A stretch of DNA of 38,191 bases from an uncultured Clostridia bacterium (GCA_934141445.1 CAKPCF010000015.1:1-38191), one strand, 5' to 3'. Counted from the first letter of the stretch, positions 16,318 through 25,370 are shown. Program-made: numbers and translations. Notes: a model not told the origin generated them from the letters alone.

Positions 16318-18582
16318 CTAATTTTGCCAAATACCACTTACATTTGTTTCAAACATACTATCCACTGTAAAACCACTTGGCAATGAATTTCCATAAGTTT
16401 CTATATCAACTGGTTTATCATTTACATCTACATATATTCTTTCTTTTCTTATTGCATCATTTTTAGATGCGCCACCACTTCCATAAACTGTTCTTTCTGC
16501 AAACCTTGGTATCCATCTAAATGTTTTAGTTGACTTACCTTCTGGATCTATTGCTTGGAATTGTAAATATTTTCCTTGGTCGTATTTAGTTAAATAATAT
16601 GTTCTACCATCATATGTTATCGTTTCTGCAATGTTTTCTAGACTATACACTTCATTTACCTTAAATTTATCTATTGTATAATCTTTTGTAGTCGTTGCAG
16701 CTCCATCATCTGAATAATAAGTAAATCTTACCTTTGTTGCATTTGAAAAGCCTTCATAAATTGTTGCATCTTGTAGATTTGGCTCATTAGCTTTATTAGT
16801 AGTTTTTATTACATCATTTCCGGTAGAAGAAACATCATATTTTGCAATCCATATGCCTGATAAAGCAGTATTATTTTGATTAAATGCTTCATGAACCTGA
16901 TAAAATGATGGTAGCATAGAAATATCACTATCTACTGGCATATCATTTACATCTACAAATATAATTTCAGAAGCCTCTCCATTTAAAGCATACGCATATC
17001 TTGGTATCCATACCCAATAACTCTCTGCACCTGTGCTTGTATTTTTAGTTCTACAATTAGCCCAAATTTGTTTTGCATAATTATATATGTAAAAATCTTG
17101 TCCAACATTTTCTTTACCATCTGAATCTTTTTCAGAAACAACCTGTGTAACACTTGTAATATTTTTTCCAATAGAATCCTTAGTCCAACCAGAAATACTA
17201 TTTAAATTTTTTATTTCATTTCCATCTTTTGTTTGAACTTTTAATTTTCTAATACTATAATTATCTTCTTGCACATTTGAAAATAAGCTTTGATATGTTG
17301 ATAATGGAATTTCAACATAATATGCACAATCTTCTGAAAAAGCTAATACATTAGTCTCAACAGAATTATTTTCCTCTGTTTCATTATATCCAGCAAAGCC
17401 ATTAAAATCAGGAGCAATAGTTTTATCTGAACTACTACTTTGTGAAGGTGGATATTTAGCTACCCAAATTCCTTTTAAAATTGTATTTGATGTCTGTGTA
17501 AATGCAGAATGTACTGTATAAGTATTTTCTAATTCTTTTAAATTGCCTGATTCTGAATCATAATATTTATTAGAAGCATCAATAAATTTAACATCAGCTG
17601 AATAATTGTTAATCTTATATGCATATCTTGGTATCCATGTCCACCAAGTTTCTAAAGTTGCACCTTTCTCATTCTTTCCTAAGCATTTAACATTAGCCCA
17701 AATTTGATTTGCATAATCATATAATTTAAATGTACTTTCAGTTTGATTTTCTTCATCTACAGCATTTCCAGATGCATCTACTAATCTAGGCTTGTTTTTG
17801 CTCAAATAATCTTGTAAACTTAATTCTACTGTTTCATCATTTTGATTATAATATACCATATAAGTTTTACTAACAGTAAAACCATTCATATCTGGCTCAT
17901 AAGCACTAACAGTAACCATCTTTGTATTTCCATCTGCATCAGTCACACTTGAAGTGACTTTCTTATTTTCTACTGCTGTAACTAAACCGTTTTCAACAAA
18001 AGTCGTACTTCCATCTAAAACCATATTAGCATAAGTTAAACTATGAAATGTATTTCCACCAAAAGATGTTGCATCTATTTTATAGCAAATTTTGGTTTCA
18101 GAATCATATAAGTATTTTTTATTCTTGCCACAAGTTTCTTCATCTATATAATAAAGTGAATTTTTAAAATTTGCTTTGTTTAATTTAAATGTTTCAACTA
18201 AAATTCGTATACTATTCTGTTTTAATAATTCTTTTGCATCTTTTTTCGTTCCTTCTGACATACCATTTCTTGTAAAATAAATTTCTGCAGCGAGAGTCTC
18301 TGGAAAACTATTCATTTCATCGACAGCAGATTCTTCAAACAAATGCGTATCCTGCGTTTCCTCTGCATTTTGCATTAAAAAACTAACTCTTTTCATATCA
18401 ACACTCTCTTGTAATGCTGTCATTTCACTGTAAAAAGCTGCCTTTTGACTTCTTGTAACAATTCCATCTTGTCCTATGGTTGCATTTATACTAACAGCTG
18501 ATAAAATAAGCATAACAATTATACTTATTACAAGAGCAATCAGAGTTATACCTTTTTGCTGTCTTACAAATTTGTCTTTCAT
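16318..18582 (-). CDS. Large pilin-like repeat protein (type IV pilin-type N-terminus)
   Basis: A 754-residue protein. Its N-terminus has a prepilin-like K-G-I-T-L-I-A-L-V-I-S segment followed by a hydrophobic helix (about residues 12-35); the Glu usually found at mature position 5 is replaced by Ala. Three repeats follow, marked by W-I-P-R-Y/F-A near residues 314, 524 and 689. In repeats 2 and 3 the pattern then runs F/Y-V-D-V-N-D-x-P-V-D, and all three close with the G-I-W motif (S-G-I-W-I-A-K-Y-D in repeat 2). The third repeat stops abruptly at S-G-I-W-Q-N, short of the usual continuation. ATG 18582 is chosen because AAAGGAGG lies just upstream; a longer frame to 18663 runs through the leader hairpin. 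It heads the operon with the DGR target and lies behind a predicted invertible promoter. Probably a surface adhesin; function unknown. Confidence 0.8.
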   Translation of the reverse strand: MKDKFVRQQKGITLIALVISIIVMLILSAVSINATIGQDGIVTRSQKAAFYSEMTALQESVDMKRVSFLMQNAEETQDTHLFEESAVDEMNSFPETLAAEIYFTRNGMSEGTKKDAKELLKQNSIRILVETFKLNKANFKNSLYYIDEETCGKNKKYLYDSETKICYKIDATSFGGNTFHSLTYANMVLDGSTTFVENGLVTAVENKKVTSSVTDADGNTKMVTVSAYEPDMNGFTVSKTYMVYYNQNDETVELSLQDYLSKNKPRLVDASGNAVDEENQTESTFKLYDYANQIWANVKCLGKNEKGATLETWWTWIPRYAYKINNYSADVKFIDASNKYYDSESGNLKELENTYTVHSAFTQTSNTILKGIWVAKYPPSQSSSSDKTIAPDFNGFAGYNETEENNSVETNVLAFSEDCAYYVEIPLSTYQSLFSNVQEDNYSIRKLKVQTKDGNEIKNLNSISGWTKDSIGKNITSVTQVVSEKDSDGKENVGQDFYIYNYAKQIWANCRTKNTSTGAESYWVWIPRYAYALNGEASEIIFVDVNDMPVDSDISMLPSFYQVHEAFNQNNTALSGIWIAKYDVSSTGNDVIKTTNKANEPNLQDATIYEGFSNATKVRFTYYSDDGAATTTKDYTIDKFKVNEVYSLENIAETITYDGRTYYLTKYDQGKYLQFQAIDPEGKSTKTFRWIPRFAERTVYGSGGASKNDAIRKERIYVDVNDKPVDIETYGNSLPSGFTVDSMFETNVSGIWQN

Positions 18583-18616
18583 CTTCTCCTCCTTTTTCTT
18601 TTGAATAAATTTATCA

Positions 18617-18640
18617 GGCGAAAGGGGTAGGCCTTTCGCC
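18617..18640 (-). other. Leader hairpin before the pilin-like gene
   Basis: GGCGAAAGG (18617-18625) pairs perfectly with CCTTTCGCC (18632-18640) around a 6-nt loop, about 17 nt upstream of the AAAGGAGG ribosome site. A second 8-bp AT stem lies near 18665-18690. A comparable but longer hairpin precedes the LRR pilin-like gene. Confidence 0.65.
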
Positions 18641-18730
18641 CAAAATCCATAAAAACAAAACACGTATAAATTGTTTTCACAATTTATTGGAAAGTCTTGC
18701 TTAACATAGAGGGAAAACCACCTCTACGTT

Positions 18731-18919
18731 CTTTAAGTTCTATACTTAATGAAAAACAAAAAAAGAGTCCAAATACTACTTTTTATAATGTTTTTTAGCT
18801 CTCTGTTATTTTTTTCTAAAATATTTTCTGAAATATTATATGTTTTATATTGACTTTGAAACTCTACAATGATACAATTTCTTTAATAATTAACGTGCCT
18901 TTAAGTATAGAACTTAAAG
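18731..18919. repeat. Predicted invertible promoter element A (phase-variation switch)
   Basis: A 21-bp inverted repeat (18731-18751 and 18899-18919, 20 of 21 matching) bounds a 147-bp segment. Each repeat is itself near-palindromic: arms CTTTAAGT and ACTTAAAG around an asymmetric centre TCTAT, the form of a site-specific recombinase site. The segment contains one strong promoter that now points rightwards, away from the pilin-like gene (start 18582). Inversion would aim it at that gene. Size and repeat length resemble known promoter switches of Clostridia. The element fills much of the 436-nt interval 18583-19018. Confidence 0.8.
18850..18878 (+). promoter_or_regulatory. Promoter inside invertible element A (currently facing right)
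   Basis: TTGACT (18850-18855), 17 bp, TACAAT (18873-18878) with TG at the extended -10 position. Predicted start near 18885. In this orientation the transcript enters the right repeat, which forms a 10-bp stem (GCCTTTAAGT with its complement, 18897-18921) followed by TTTTGTATTTTT and so looks like a terminator. Confidence 0.8.
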
Positions 18920-18951
18920 GCTTTTGTATTTTTATATTATTCAATTTTTCA

Positions 18952-18980
18952 TTGACTTTATTTACTTTTTTTTATATTAT
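18952..18980 (+). promoter_or_regulatory. SigA promoter of the phosphoribosyltransferase-like gene
   Basis: TTGACT (18952-18957), 17 bp, TATTAT (18975-18980), outside the invertible segment and 38 nt upstream of the ATG. This gives the gene its own constant promoter. Confidence 0.7.
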
Positions 18981-19018
18981 ATATTCAAACAAAACATAAT
19001 AACTTTTGGAGGTAATTT

Positions 19019-19888
19019 ATGAACAACGAATTAGTGTCATTATTATTTAAAACAGATGCTTTTAAAATATGTAAAGAAAATAAACCATTCTGGTATACAT
19101 CTGGAAAAATTGGACCATATTTTGTAAATACACAATATTTGTACGGTAGTGCTGAAGATGCAAACAATTTCTTGAATTTCATTGACAAAGAACTTGCTGA
19201 AGATGAAAAAGTAAATATTCCTGGTGCATTATTTGAAAAAGTTAATGAACAATACGAAAACAACAATATATATAAAGCTGTTATTGATACACTTAGAGAT
19301 TATATTGCTACTCACATTGATACAAGCTATATCAATTATGTTTCTGGTGGTGAAAGAAGAGATTGGTATTTTTCAATTATGATCGCTTATCTTCTTGGAA
19401 AGCCACATATTACAATATTTAAAGATTTAACTACAGTAGTTAGTACTTGCGATTTTGAAGAAAGTACAGAAGTTACAAAATTACAAGGTCAAAGAGTTTT
19501 ACATGTTGCAGACTTATTAAATCAAGCTTCAAGCTATGAACGTGCATGGATTCCAGCAATTCGTAATTTGGGTTCAGATATATTCTGGAGTGCAGTTGTA
19601 GTAGATAGAATGCAAGGTGGAAGTGAATTATTAAAAGAAAATCACATTGAACCTTTATCAACAGTTCAAATTGACACAACTTTATTTGAAAAAGCTTTAG
19701 AATTAGGAATTATAAACTCTAACCAACTTGGAATGCTTAAAAGATTTGCAGCAGACCCAGATGGTTCTATGAAGGAATTTTTATTAGCTCATCCAGACTT
19801 TTTACAAAATTCTTTAAATGGAGATGAAAAAACTTCAAAAAGAGCTAAATTGTGCATTGCAAATAATATATACGGAATTCAATTATAA
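19019..19888 (+). CDS. Orotate phosphoribosyltransferase-like protein
   Basis: A 289-residue cytosolic protein. Near the N-terminus W-Y-T-S-G-K-I-G-P-Y-F-V-N resembles the substrate loop of orotate phosphoribosyltransferase (S-G-K-x-S-P-x-Y-x-N). The position of the PRPP loop is held by R-V-L-H-V-A-D-L-L-N-Q-A-S-S near residues 160-173; the usual two acidic residues plus T-T-G are not kept. It is longer than classical PyrE by about 80 residues, with a helical C-terminal extension. GGAGGT precedes the ATG. It is monocistronic, with its own promoter and terminator. It may be a PyrE-like paralogue with altered activity; no other pyrimidine genes are nearby, so the reaction is uncertain. Confidence 0.7.
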   Translation: MNNELVSLLFKTDAFKICKENKPFWYTSGKIGPYFVNTQYLYGSAEDANNFLNFIDKELAEDEKVNIPGALFEKVNEQYENNNIYKAVIDTLRDYIATHIDTSYINYVSGGERRDWYFSIMIAYLLGKPHITIFKDLTTVVSTCDFEESTEVTKLQGQRVLHVADLLNQASSYERAWIPAIRNLGSDIFWSAVVVDRMQGGSELLKENHIEPLSTVQIDTTLFEKALELGIINSNQLGMLKRFAADPDGSMKEFLLAHPDFLQNSLNGDEKTSKRAKLCIANNIYGIQL

Positions 19889-19894
19889 TATTTT

Positions 19895-19930
19895 AAAAGG
19901 CGAAGATTAAATTTAAAATCTTCGCCTTTT
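19895..19930. terminator. Convergent bidirectional terminator
   Basis: A 14-bp perfect stem (AAAAGGCGAAGATT at 19895-19908 with 19917-19930) followed by T runs on both strands. It separates the rightward phosphoribosyltransferase-like gene from the leftward small pilin-like gene. Confidence 0.9.
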
Positions 19931-19944
19931 TTATTTTTTTCACA

Positions 19945-20484
19945 TTATTTTACTGGATGATTTATATCTAAGCTTCCGATAACTGTAATTTCTGTACTTG
20001 TTGTAGTTTTAGGTTTATAACATACTTCACATTCATTTCCCAAAGTTCCATCTTCTGCAACAGTTTGTCTTATTAAAAATACGTCTCCATTTTCCCAATT
20101 GCCAGTACCATATTTGGAAATTTTCCTTCTTAAAGAGGATAAGTTGATTTTATAATATCTATAACCATCTTCATCATTAGGATTTGAATAATCAATTACA
20201 TTTTTCTCTTGTCCTAAAAAATCTCTTAGCAGAATTTCTGTATTGTATTTAGTTTCTAAATCTTTTCCTAATGTTTCATTATATGCTGCTAAATATTTTT
20301 CTGCTGTAAGTGTTTTAATTTCTTCTAAAACTTCACCTTGGTTGTAAGATAATTCAACTGTTGATGCTTTGGTTAAAATCCCATCATTACCTATTGTAAG
20401 TGCTATTGACACTCCAGCTAAAATTAATAATACAATAATTGTAATAACTAAAGCAACTAATGTTAATCCTTCGTTTTGTTTCAC
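19945..20484 (-). CDS. Small pilin-like protein (prepilin-type N-terminus)
   Basis: A 179-residue protein beginning with a prepilin-like N-E-G-L-T-L-V-A-L-V-I-T segment and a 20-residue hydrophobic helix, then a soluble helical and beta domain with Y-R-Y-Y-K-I-N near residue 107. As in the two larger pilin-like proteins here, Ala replaces Glu at mature position 5. The start codon is GTG with GAGGAG upstream. It lies 84 nt after dnaE on the same strand and ends at a strong terminator. No inverted-repeat switch lies upstream, unlike the other two. It may be a minor pilin or pseudopilin; no pilus assembly genes are in the window. Confidence 0.75.
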   Translation of the reverse strand: MKQNEGLTLVALVITIIVLLILAGVSIALTIGNDGILTKASTVELSYNQGEVLEEIKTLTAEKYLAAYNETLGKDLETKYNTEILLRDFLGQEKNVIDYSNPNDEDGYRYYKINLSSLRRKISKYGTGNWENGDVFLIRQTVAEDGTLGNECEVCYKPKTTTSTEITVIGSLDINHPVK

Positions 20485-20568
20485 GGCTTTCTCCTCATTT
20501 TTATGATTTGATATAATTTTATATATATTTTTCTAAAAAATCAACATCATTTCTAAAATAATTTTTTA

Positions 20569-23500
20569 TTAAATTATTTTTACATTTTCTTTTCCAACAA
20601 TATCTGAAAATTTTTCTAAAATTTTATCTGTTAGTAAAATAGCTCCTGCCGGTTTGGTAATTTCATTATTAGTAATCTGCAATTTTATATTAGCTTTTTC
20701 ACCTGTAAAAAATCTTATTGCACCTCTTAACTTATCTTTTTGTTCTTCTGATAAATTAGTTATATTTATATCTAATATCTTAATTTTATTTTGATTATTA
20801 TTTGTGCTGCTATTTTGCTCCACTTTTCTTTTATTTTGATTAGCAATACTATCATTAAAGTCAACAATTGAAGAAGCAACAATTTTAGGTTCTTCATCTT
20901 CCCTGATGCTTAATCTACCTTCAATATATACAATATTTTCCTCAATAATTGAACTACTATATCTCGAATAACAACTATCAAAAGCTATAATTTCAGCTGT
21001 ACCATGCACATCTTCAATAGTTATAAAAGCCATTATCGTATTTTTCTTAGTAAATTTCTTTTTTACTTTACTTATAATTCCTGCAAATTTAACATTCTGC
21101 CCATCTTTAAATCTTGTTGTTTTTCCAAATTCTTGTAAATCATCAACTATTTGTAATAAATCAAGTGTATTTATTGTTGTATTTTTCTCTATTAACTCTT
21201 TATATTTTTCAAGTGGATGTCCAGATATATAAATTCCAAGCATCTCTTTTTCCATACTTAATAAATCTTTTTTATCCATCTCTGGCATTTCTACAAAAGT
21301 ATATTTTTGAGTTTCTTTTACATCTTCAGTTTCACTTAATAAGTCAAACATAGATACCTGGTCTTCCATACCTTTTTTATTATAACTGCTAATTGTATCC
21401 ACAATTCCTTCATAAGATGCGAGTAAAGTAGCTCTATTTTTTCCAAATTCGTCAAAAGCTCCTGCTTTTATTAAGCTTTCCAAGCACTTTTTATTAACAG
21501 CTTCATCTTTTATTCTTTCACAAAAAGATGTAAAACTTTCATATTTTCCATTATTTTTTCTTTCTGCAACAATGCTGTTAATAGCTGATAAGCCAACATT
21601 TTTTATACTTCCTAATCCAAATCTTATTTTATTATCTGAAACAGTAAATTTAGTTTCACTTTCATTTATACTTGGATTTAAAACTTCTATTCCCATATTC
21701 TTACATTCTTCAATGTACAATGGTACTTTATCTAGATTTCCTAAAAAGCTATTTAAAGTTGCAGCCATTAGTTCTTCTTTATAATAAGCTTTTAGAAAAG
21801 CTGTTCTATATGAAATAACTGCATAAGCAGCAGCATGTGATTTGTTGAAAGCATATTTTGCAAATTCAGCCATTTCATCAAAAATTTTATTTGCAGAAGC
21901 AGCATCAATTCCATTTCTAACGCAACCTGGAACAACAACATTTCCATTTTCATCTACTTGACCATTTATGAATACTTCTCTTTCTTTTTCCATAACGTCA
22001 AGTTTTTTCTTTCCCATTGCTCTACGAACTAAATCTGCTCTTCCTAAAGAATATCCAGCTAAATCACGAACTATTTGCATTACTTGCTCTTGATAAACCA
22101 TACAACCATAAGTTACATTTAGTATTGGTTCTAGTGCTGGATGAGTATATTCATTATGTCCTGGATTTTGTTTTCCTCTAATATATCTTGGTATTTGGTC
22201 CATTGGTCCTGGTCGATACAATGAAACACCAGCTACAATATCTTCTAAACAGTCTGGTTTTAATTCTTTCATAAAGTTTGTAATACCAGCACTTTCAAAT
22301 TGAAAGATTCCATAAGTTTTACCATCTTGCCATAGTTTGTAGACATTTGGATCATCCATTTTTTCATCAAATTTTACATCAATTCCTCTATTTTGCTTTA
22401 TCAAATCTAAACAGTTTGCAATAACACTCAATGTTCTAAGTCCCAAAAAATCCATTTTTAATAAGCCTAATTGTTCTAATAAAGTCATTGTGTATTGTGC
22501 TACTACGTTTCCATCATTAACATATAATGGAACATAAGTATCTACTGGATTTTTAGTAATTACTACACCGCAAGCATGTGTTGAAGCATTTCTTGGCATT
22601 CCCTCTAAGCCTCTGGCAATGTCTATTATCTTTTTAGTTGTTTCATCATTATCATAAAGTTCTTTTAATTCTCTATTTTCTTCTAATGCTTTATCTATTG
22701 TGATATGAATTTCCATTGGTATCATTTTTGCTAATTTATCTACATCACCATAAGGCACATCTAAAACTCTACCTACATCACGAATAACACTTCGTGCTGA
22801 CATTGTACCAAAAGTAACAATTTGTGAAACATGGTCTCTGCCATACTTTCTAGCAACATAATCAATAACTTCCTGTCTTCTTTCATCTGAAAAATCGACG
22901 TCAAAATCTGGCATACTTACTCTTTCAGGATTCAAAAATCTTTCAAATAGAAGATTATATTTTAGTGGATCAATGTCTGTAATCCCAATTGCATAAGCTG
23001 CAATTGAACCTGCACCAGACCCACGCCCTGGTCCTACTGGAATACCAACTGATTTGGCATAATGTATATAATCCCATACAATAAGATAATAATCTACATA
23101 TCCCATTTTTTCTATTATTTGTGTTTCATATTCTAGTCTATCTAAAACTTCTTTTTTTGGATTTTCACCATATCGCTCTTTTATTCCATCATTACATAAT
23201 TTTCTAAAATATTCGGCATGTGTACTGAACTCTTCTGGCACATCATAATTTGGTAATTTTGTAACACCAAATTCAAATTCAAAATTACATTTATCTGCTA
23301 TTTTAACAGTATTTTCAACAGCCTCTGGTACATTAGAAAAATAATCAGCCATTTCCTCTGGAGATTTTACATAGAACTCATCTGTTTGAAAATGCATTCT
23401 ATCAGTATCTGTCATTTTCTTTCCAGTTTGAATACATAACAAAATTTCATGATTATAACTATCTTCTTTTTTTAAATAGTGTGCATCATTTGTACCAACA

Positions 23501-24099
23501 AGTGGAATATTTAGTTCTCTTGATAATGAGATCAAATTTTGATTTGCAATAACCTGTTCTGGTAAACCATTATTTTGCAATTCTAAATAATAATCTTCAC
23601 CAAACACACTTTTATACCACAAAGCAACTTCTTTTGCTTTTTCCATATCTTGTGACATTATAGCTCTATTTACTTCTCCAGCTAAGCATGCACTCAAACA
23701 TATTAAACCATCTTTGTACTTTTCCAATATTTCATGGTCTATACGTGGTTTATAATAATATCCTTCTGTATATGAAATTGACACCAATTTTATTAAATTT
23801 TGGTATCCTTCCTTATTCTTCGCAAGCAAAATAAGATGATAGTATTTATCATCTATTCCAGGTTCTTTTTGTAGTCTACTTCTAGGAGCAACATAAACTT
23901 CACAGCCAATGATTGCTTTGATTCCTTCTTTTTGACATTCTTGAAAAAAACTAGCTGCTCCAAACATAACGCCATGGTCTGTTAAAGCAATAGCTTTCAT
24001 TCCTAATTCTTTTGCTCTCTTTGGTAAATCTTTTATTCTACACATTCCATCTAGCAAACTATACTCACTATGTATATGTAAATGAACAAAATCTGGCAT
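20569..24099 (-). CDS. dnaE: DNA polymerase III subunit alpha DnaE
   Basis: A 1176-residue replicative polymerase of the DnaE type. The N-terminal PHP domain begins F-V-H-L-H-I-H-S-E-Y-S-L-L-D-G. The palm has P-D-F-D-V-D-F near residue 400 with the catalytic aspartates, and R-P-G-P-M-D near residue 620. A helix-hairpin-helix region and a C-terminal OB domain follow. Length and order are typical of DnaE1/DnaE3 enzymes and no 3' exonuclease is embedded. AGGAG precedes the ATG. It lies 15 nt after rqcP and is probably in one operon with rqcP and the phosphoesterase. Firmicutes usually also have PolC; it is not in the window. Confidence 0.97.
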   Translation of the reverse strand: MPDFVHLHIHSEYSLLDGMCRIKDLPKRAKELGMKAIALTDHGVMFGAASFFQECQKEGIKAIIGCEVYVAPRSRLQKEPGIDDKYYHLILLAKNKEGYQNLIKLVSISYTEGYYYKPRIDHEILEKYKDGLICLSACLAGEVNRAIMSQDMEKAKEVALWYKSVFGEDYYLELQNNGLPEQVIANQNLISLSRELNIPLVGTNDAHYLKKEDSYNHEILLCIQTGKKMTDTDRMHFQTDEFYVKSPEEMADYFSNVPEAVENTVKIADKCNFEFEFGVTKLPNYDVPEEFSTHAEYFRKLCNDGIKERYGENPKKEVLDRLEYETQIIEKMGYVDYYLIVWDYIHYAKSVGIPVGPGRGSGAGSIAAYAIGITDIDPLKYNLLFERFLNPERVSMPDFDVDFSDERRQEVIDYVARKYGRDHVSQIVTFGTMSARSVIRDVGRVLDVPYGDVDKLAKMIPMEIHITIDKALEENRELKELYDNDETTKKIIDIARGLEGMPRNASTHACGVVITKNPVDTYVPLYVNDGNVVAQYTMTLLEQLGLLKMDFLGLRTLSVIANCLDLIKQNRGIDVKFDEKMDDPNVYKLWQDGKTYGIFQFESAGITNFMKELKPDCLEDIVAGVSLYRPGPMDQIPRYIRGKQNPGHNEYTHPALEPILNVTYGCMVYQEQVMQIVRDLAGYSLGRADLVRRAMGKKKLDVMEKEREVFINGQVDENGNVVVPGCVRNGIDAASANKIFDEMAEFAKYAFNKSHAAAYAVISYRTAFLKAYYKEELMAATLNSFLGNLDKVPLYIEECKNMGIEVLNPSINESETKFTVSDNKIRFGLGSIKNVGLSAINSIVAERKNNGKYESFTSFCERIKDEAVNKKCLESLIKAGAFDEFGKNRATLLASYEGIVDTISSYNKKGMEDQVSMFDLLSETEDVKETQKYTFVEMPEMDKKDLLSMEKEMLGIYISGHPLEKYKELIEKNTTINTLDLLQIVDDLQEFGKTTRFKDGQNVKFAGIISKVKKKFTKKNTIMAFITIEDVHGTAEIIAFDSCYSRYSSSIIEENIVYIEGRLSIREDEEPKIVASSIVDFNDSIANQNKRKVEQNSSTNNNQNKIKILDINITNLSEEQKDKLRGAIRFFTGEKANIKLQITNNEITKPAGAILLTDKILEKFSDIVGKENVKII

Positions 24100-24114
24100 G
24101 TATTTTCTCCTCTA

Positions 24115-24351
24115 TTACAATATTTTTATTAGTTCACCCATATCTTTTCCAGCAACTTTTGGAATTTTAGTAATTTGGAATTTAGAAACTTTATCTCCAA
24201 ATTTTATTTCAACAATATCGCCCTCTTTTACTTCATAGCTAGGCTTTACAACTCTGCCATTTACAGAAACTCTACCCATATCAGCTGCATCATTAGCTAC
24301 GGTTCTTCTTTTTATTACTCTACTGACTTTTAAAAATTTATCTAATCTCAT
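24115..24351 (-). CDS. rqcP: RqcP-type S4-domain RNA-binding protein
   Basis: A 78-residue protein that is a single S4 domain: R-L-D-K-F-L-K-V-S-R-V-I-K-R-R-T at the N-terminus, then V-S-V-N-G-R-V-V-K-P and V-K-E-G-D-I-V-E-I. It closely resembles RqcP (YabO), which works with RqcH in adding alanine tails to nascent chains on stalled large ribosomal subunits. It sits between the phosphoesterase and dnaE with gaps of 11 and 15 nt, so they are probably one transcript. A general HslR-type heat-shock S4 protein is the alternative, but the length and N-terminal pattern favour RqcP. Confidence 0.85.
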   Translation of the reverse strand: MRLDKFLKVSRVIKRRTVANDAADMGRVSVNGRVVKPSYEVKEGDIVEIKFGDKVSKFQITKIPKVAGKDMGELIKIL

Positions 24352-24362
24352 ATATATCCTTT

Positions 24363-25244
24363 CTACAATTCAAAATATTTTTTATATTTATCATATAACT
24401 TAAACCAAATTTCATCATCACACAATTTGAAATATTTATATATTCCTTGTGCATCTGGTTTATATAAATTATGATTTAGTTTCTTCATTTCAGAAACTGC
24501 CTCAGCAAAAAATTCTTCTCTAATCTTTCCTTTTCCTATCAAAGATAAGTACGTCAAGTTCATTAAAACTTTATCTGCATCAAGTATTCCACATTTTCTT
24601 ATTTTTTCTTTAACTTCATCTGTTGAATACGGTACTAATCTTTTTTCTACTTCGATATTTTTGTTTTTTATATGTAATATAATATATTCAGCTTCTGCCT
24701 TATAGTATGGAGAAACACCCATACATCCTGCATTGGCAATAATTTTTCCATTCACATTTTTATACCAAACAGGTTCATGTGTATGACCAAATATTAGAGC
24801 ATCTTCTTGCAATTCTTTTGCATATTTATCTATTAGTTCTTTATCTTTTTCATGAATTTGCTCTACAACACTTTTGGGAGATCCATGTACTATTTTTAAA
24901 CTTGTGCCAAAAATCTCTATACTCAATTTTTCTGGTAAATTACATACTAAATTTAAATTTTCTTTTGTAAGCTCATTATACATAAAAACTGTATTCTGAA
25001 ATTGTATATTTTTCCATGTATAATGTGCCCTGTTATATTCTTTTAAATATTCTTCTTTATTTCCCTCAATTATTAAATCTGTTACATTTTTCATAAGTTC
25101 TAGTGTTTCATTACCAAATGGCAAATCATTAACTAAATCACCAGAAAAGATATACATTTCTACACCATTTCTTTTGGCATCTAATAAAACTTCTTTTAAT
25201 GCAACACTATTTCCATGAACATCTGATATTACTGCTATTTTCAT
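24363..25244 (-). CDS. Calcineurin-like metallophosphoesterase
   Basis: A 293-residue protein. Residues 1-200 form a YfcE/MPP-type domain with metal ligands visible as S-D-V-H-G-N (residues 7-12), S-G-D-L (about 34-37), E-G-N-K-E (about 60), V-H-G-S-P (about 120) and G-H-T-H-E-P (about 154). The last 90 residues are a helical extension not part of the core fold. The substrate is unknown; relatives act on phosphodiesters or nucleotides. AGAGGTG precedes the ATG. It is the first gene of a probable operon with rqcP and dnaE. Confidence 0.85.
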   Translation of the reverse strand: MKIAVISDVHGNSVALKEVLLDAKRNGVEMYIFSGDLVNDLPFGNETLELMKNVTDLIIEGNKEEYLKEYNRAHYTWKNIQFQNTVFMYNELTKENLNLVCNLPEKLSIEIFGTSLKIVHGSPKSVVEQIHEKDKELIDKYAKELQEDALIFGHTHEPVWYKNVNGKIIANAGCMGVSPYYKAEAEYIILHIKNKNIEVEKRLVPYSTDEVKEKIRKCGILDADKVLMNLTYLSLIGKGKIREEFFAEAVSEMKKLNHNLYKPDAQGIYKYFKLCDDEIWFKLYDKYKKYFEL

Positions 25245-25370
25245 TTTACACCTCTTTATTGTGTAGAATTATATCATCTGTTATTATAGTTTTCAATATT
25301 TATAATAGTAAAAATAAGCATATTCAGTTCAAAGTATCTATAATTTGCTAAATTAACTGCAAAAAAGAAA

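Noticed and set aside
18583..18730. c-di-GMP riboswitch in the pilin-like leader
   Set aside because: The hairpin lacks the conserved GEMM-I or GEMM-II core sequences; only simple stems are present.
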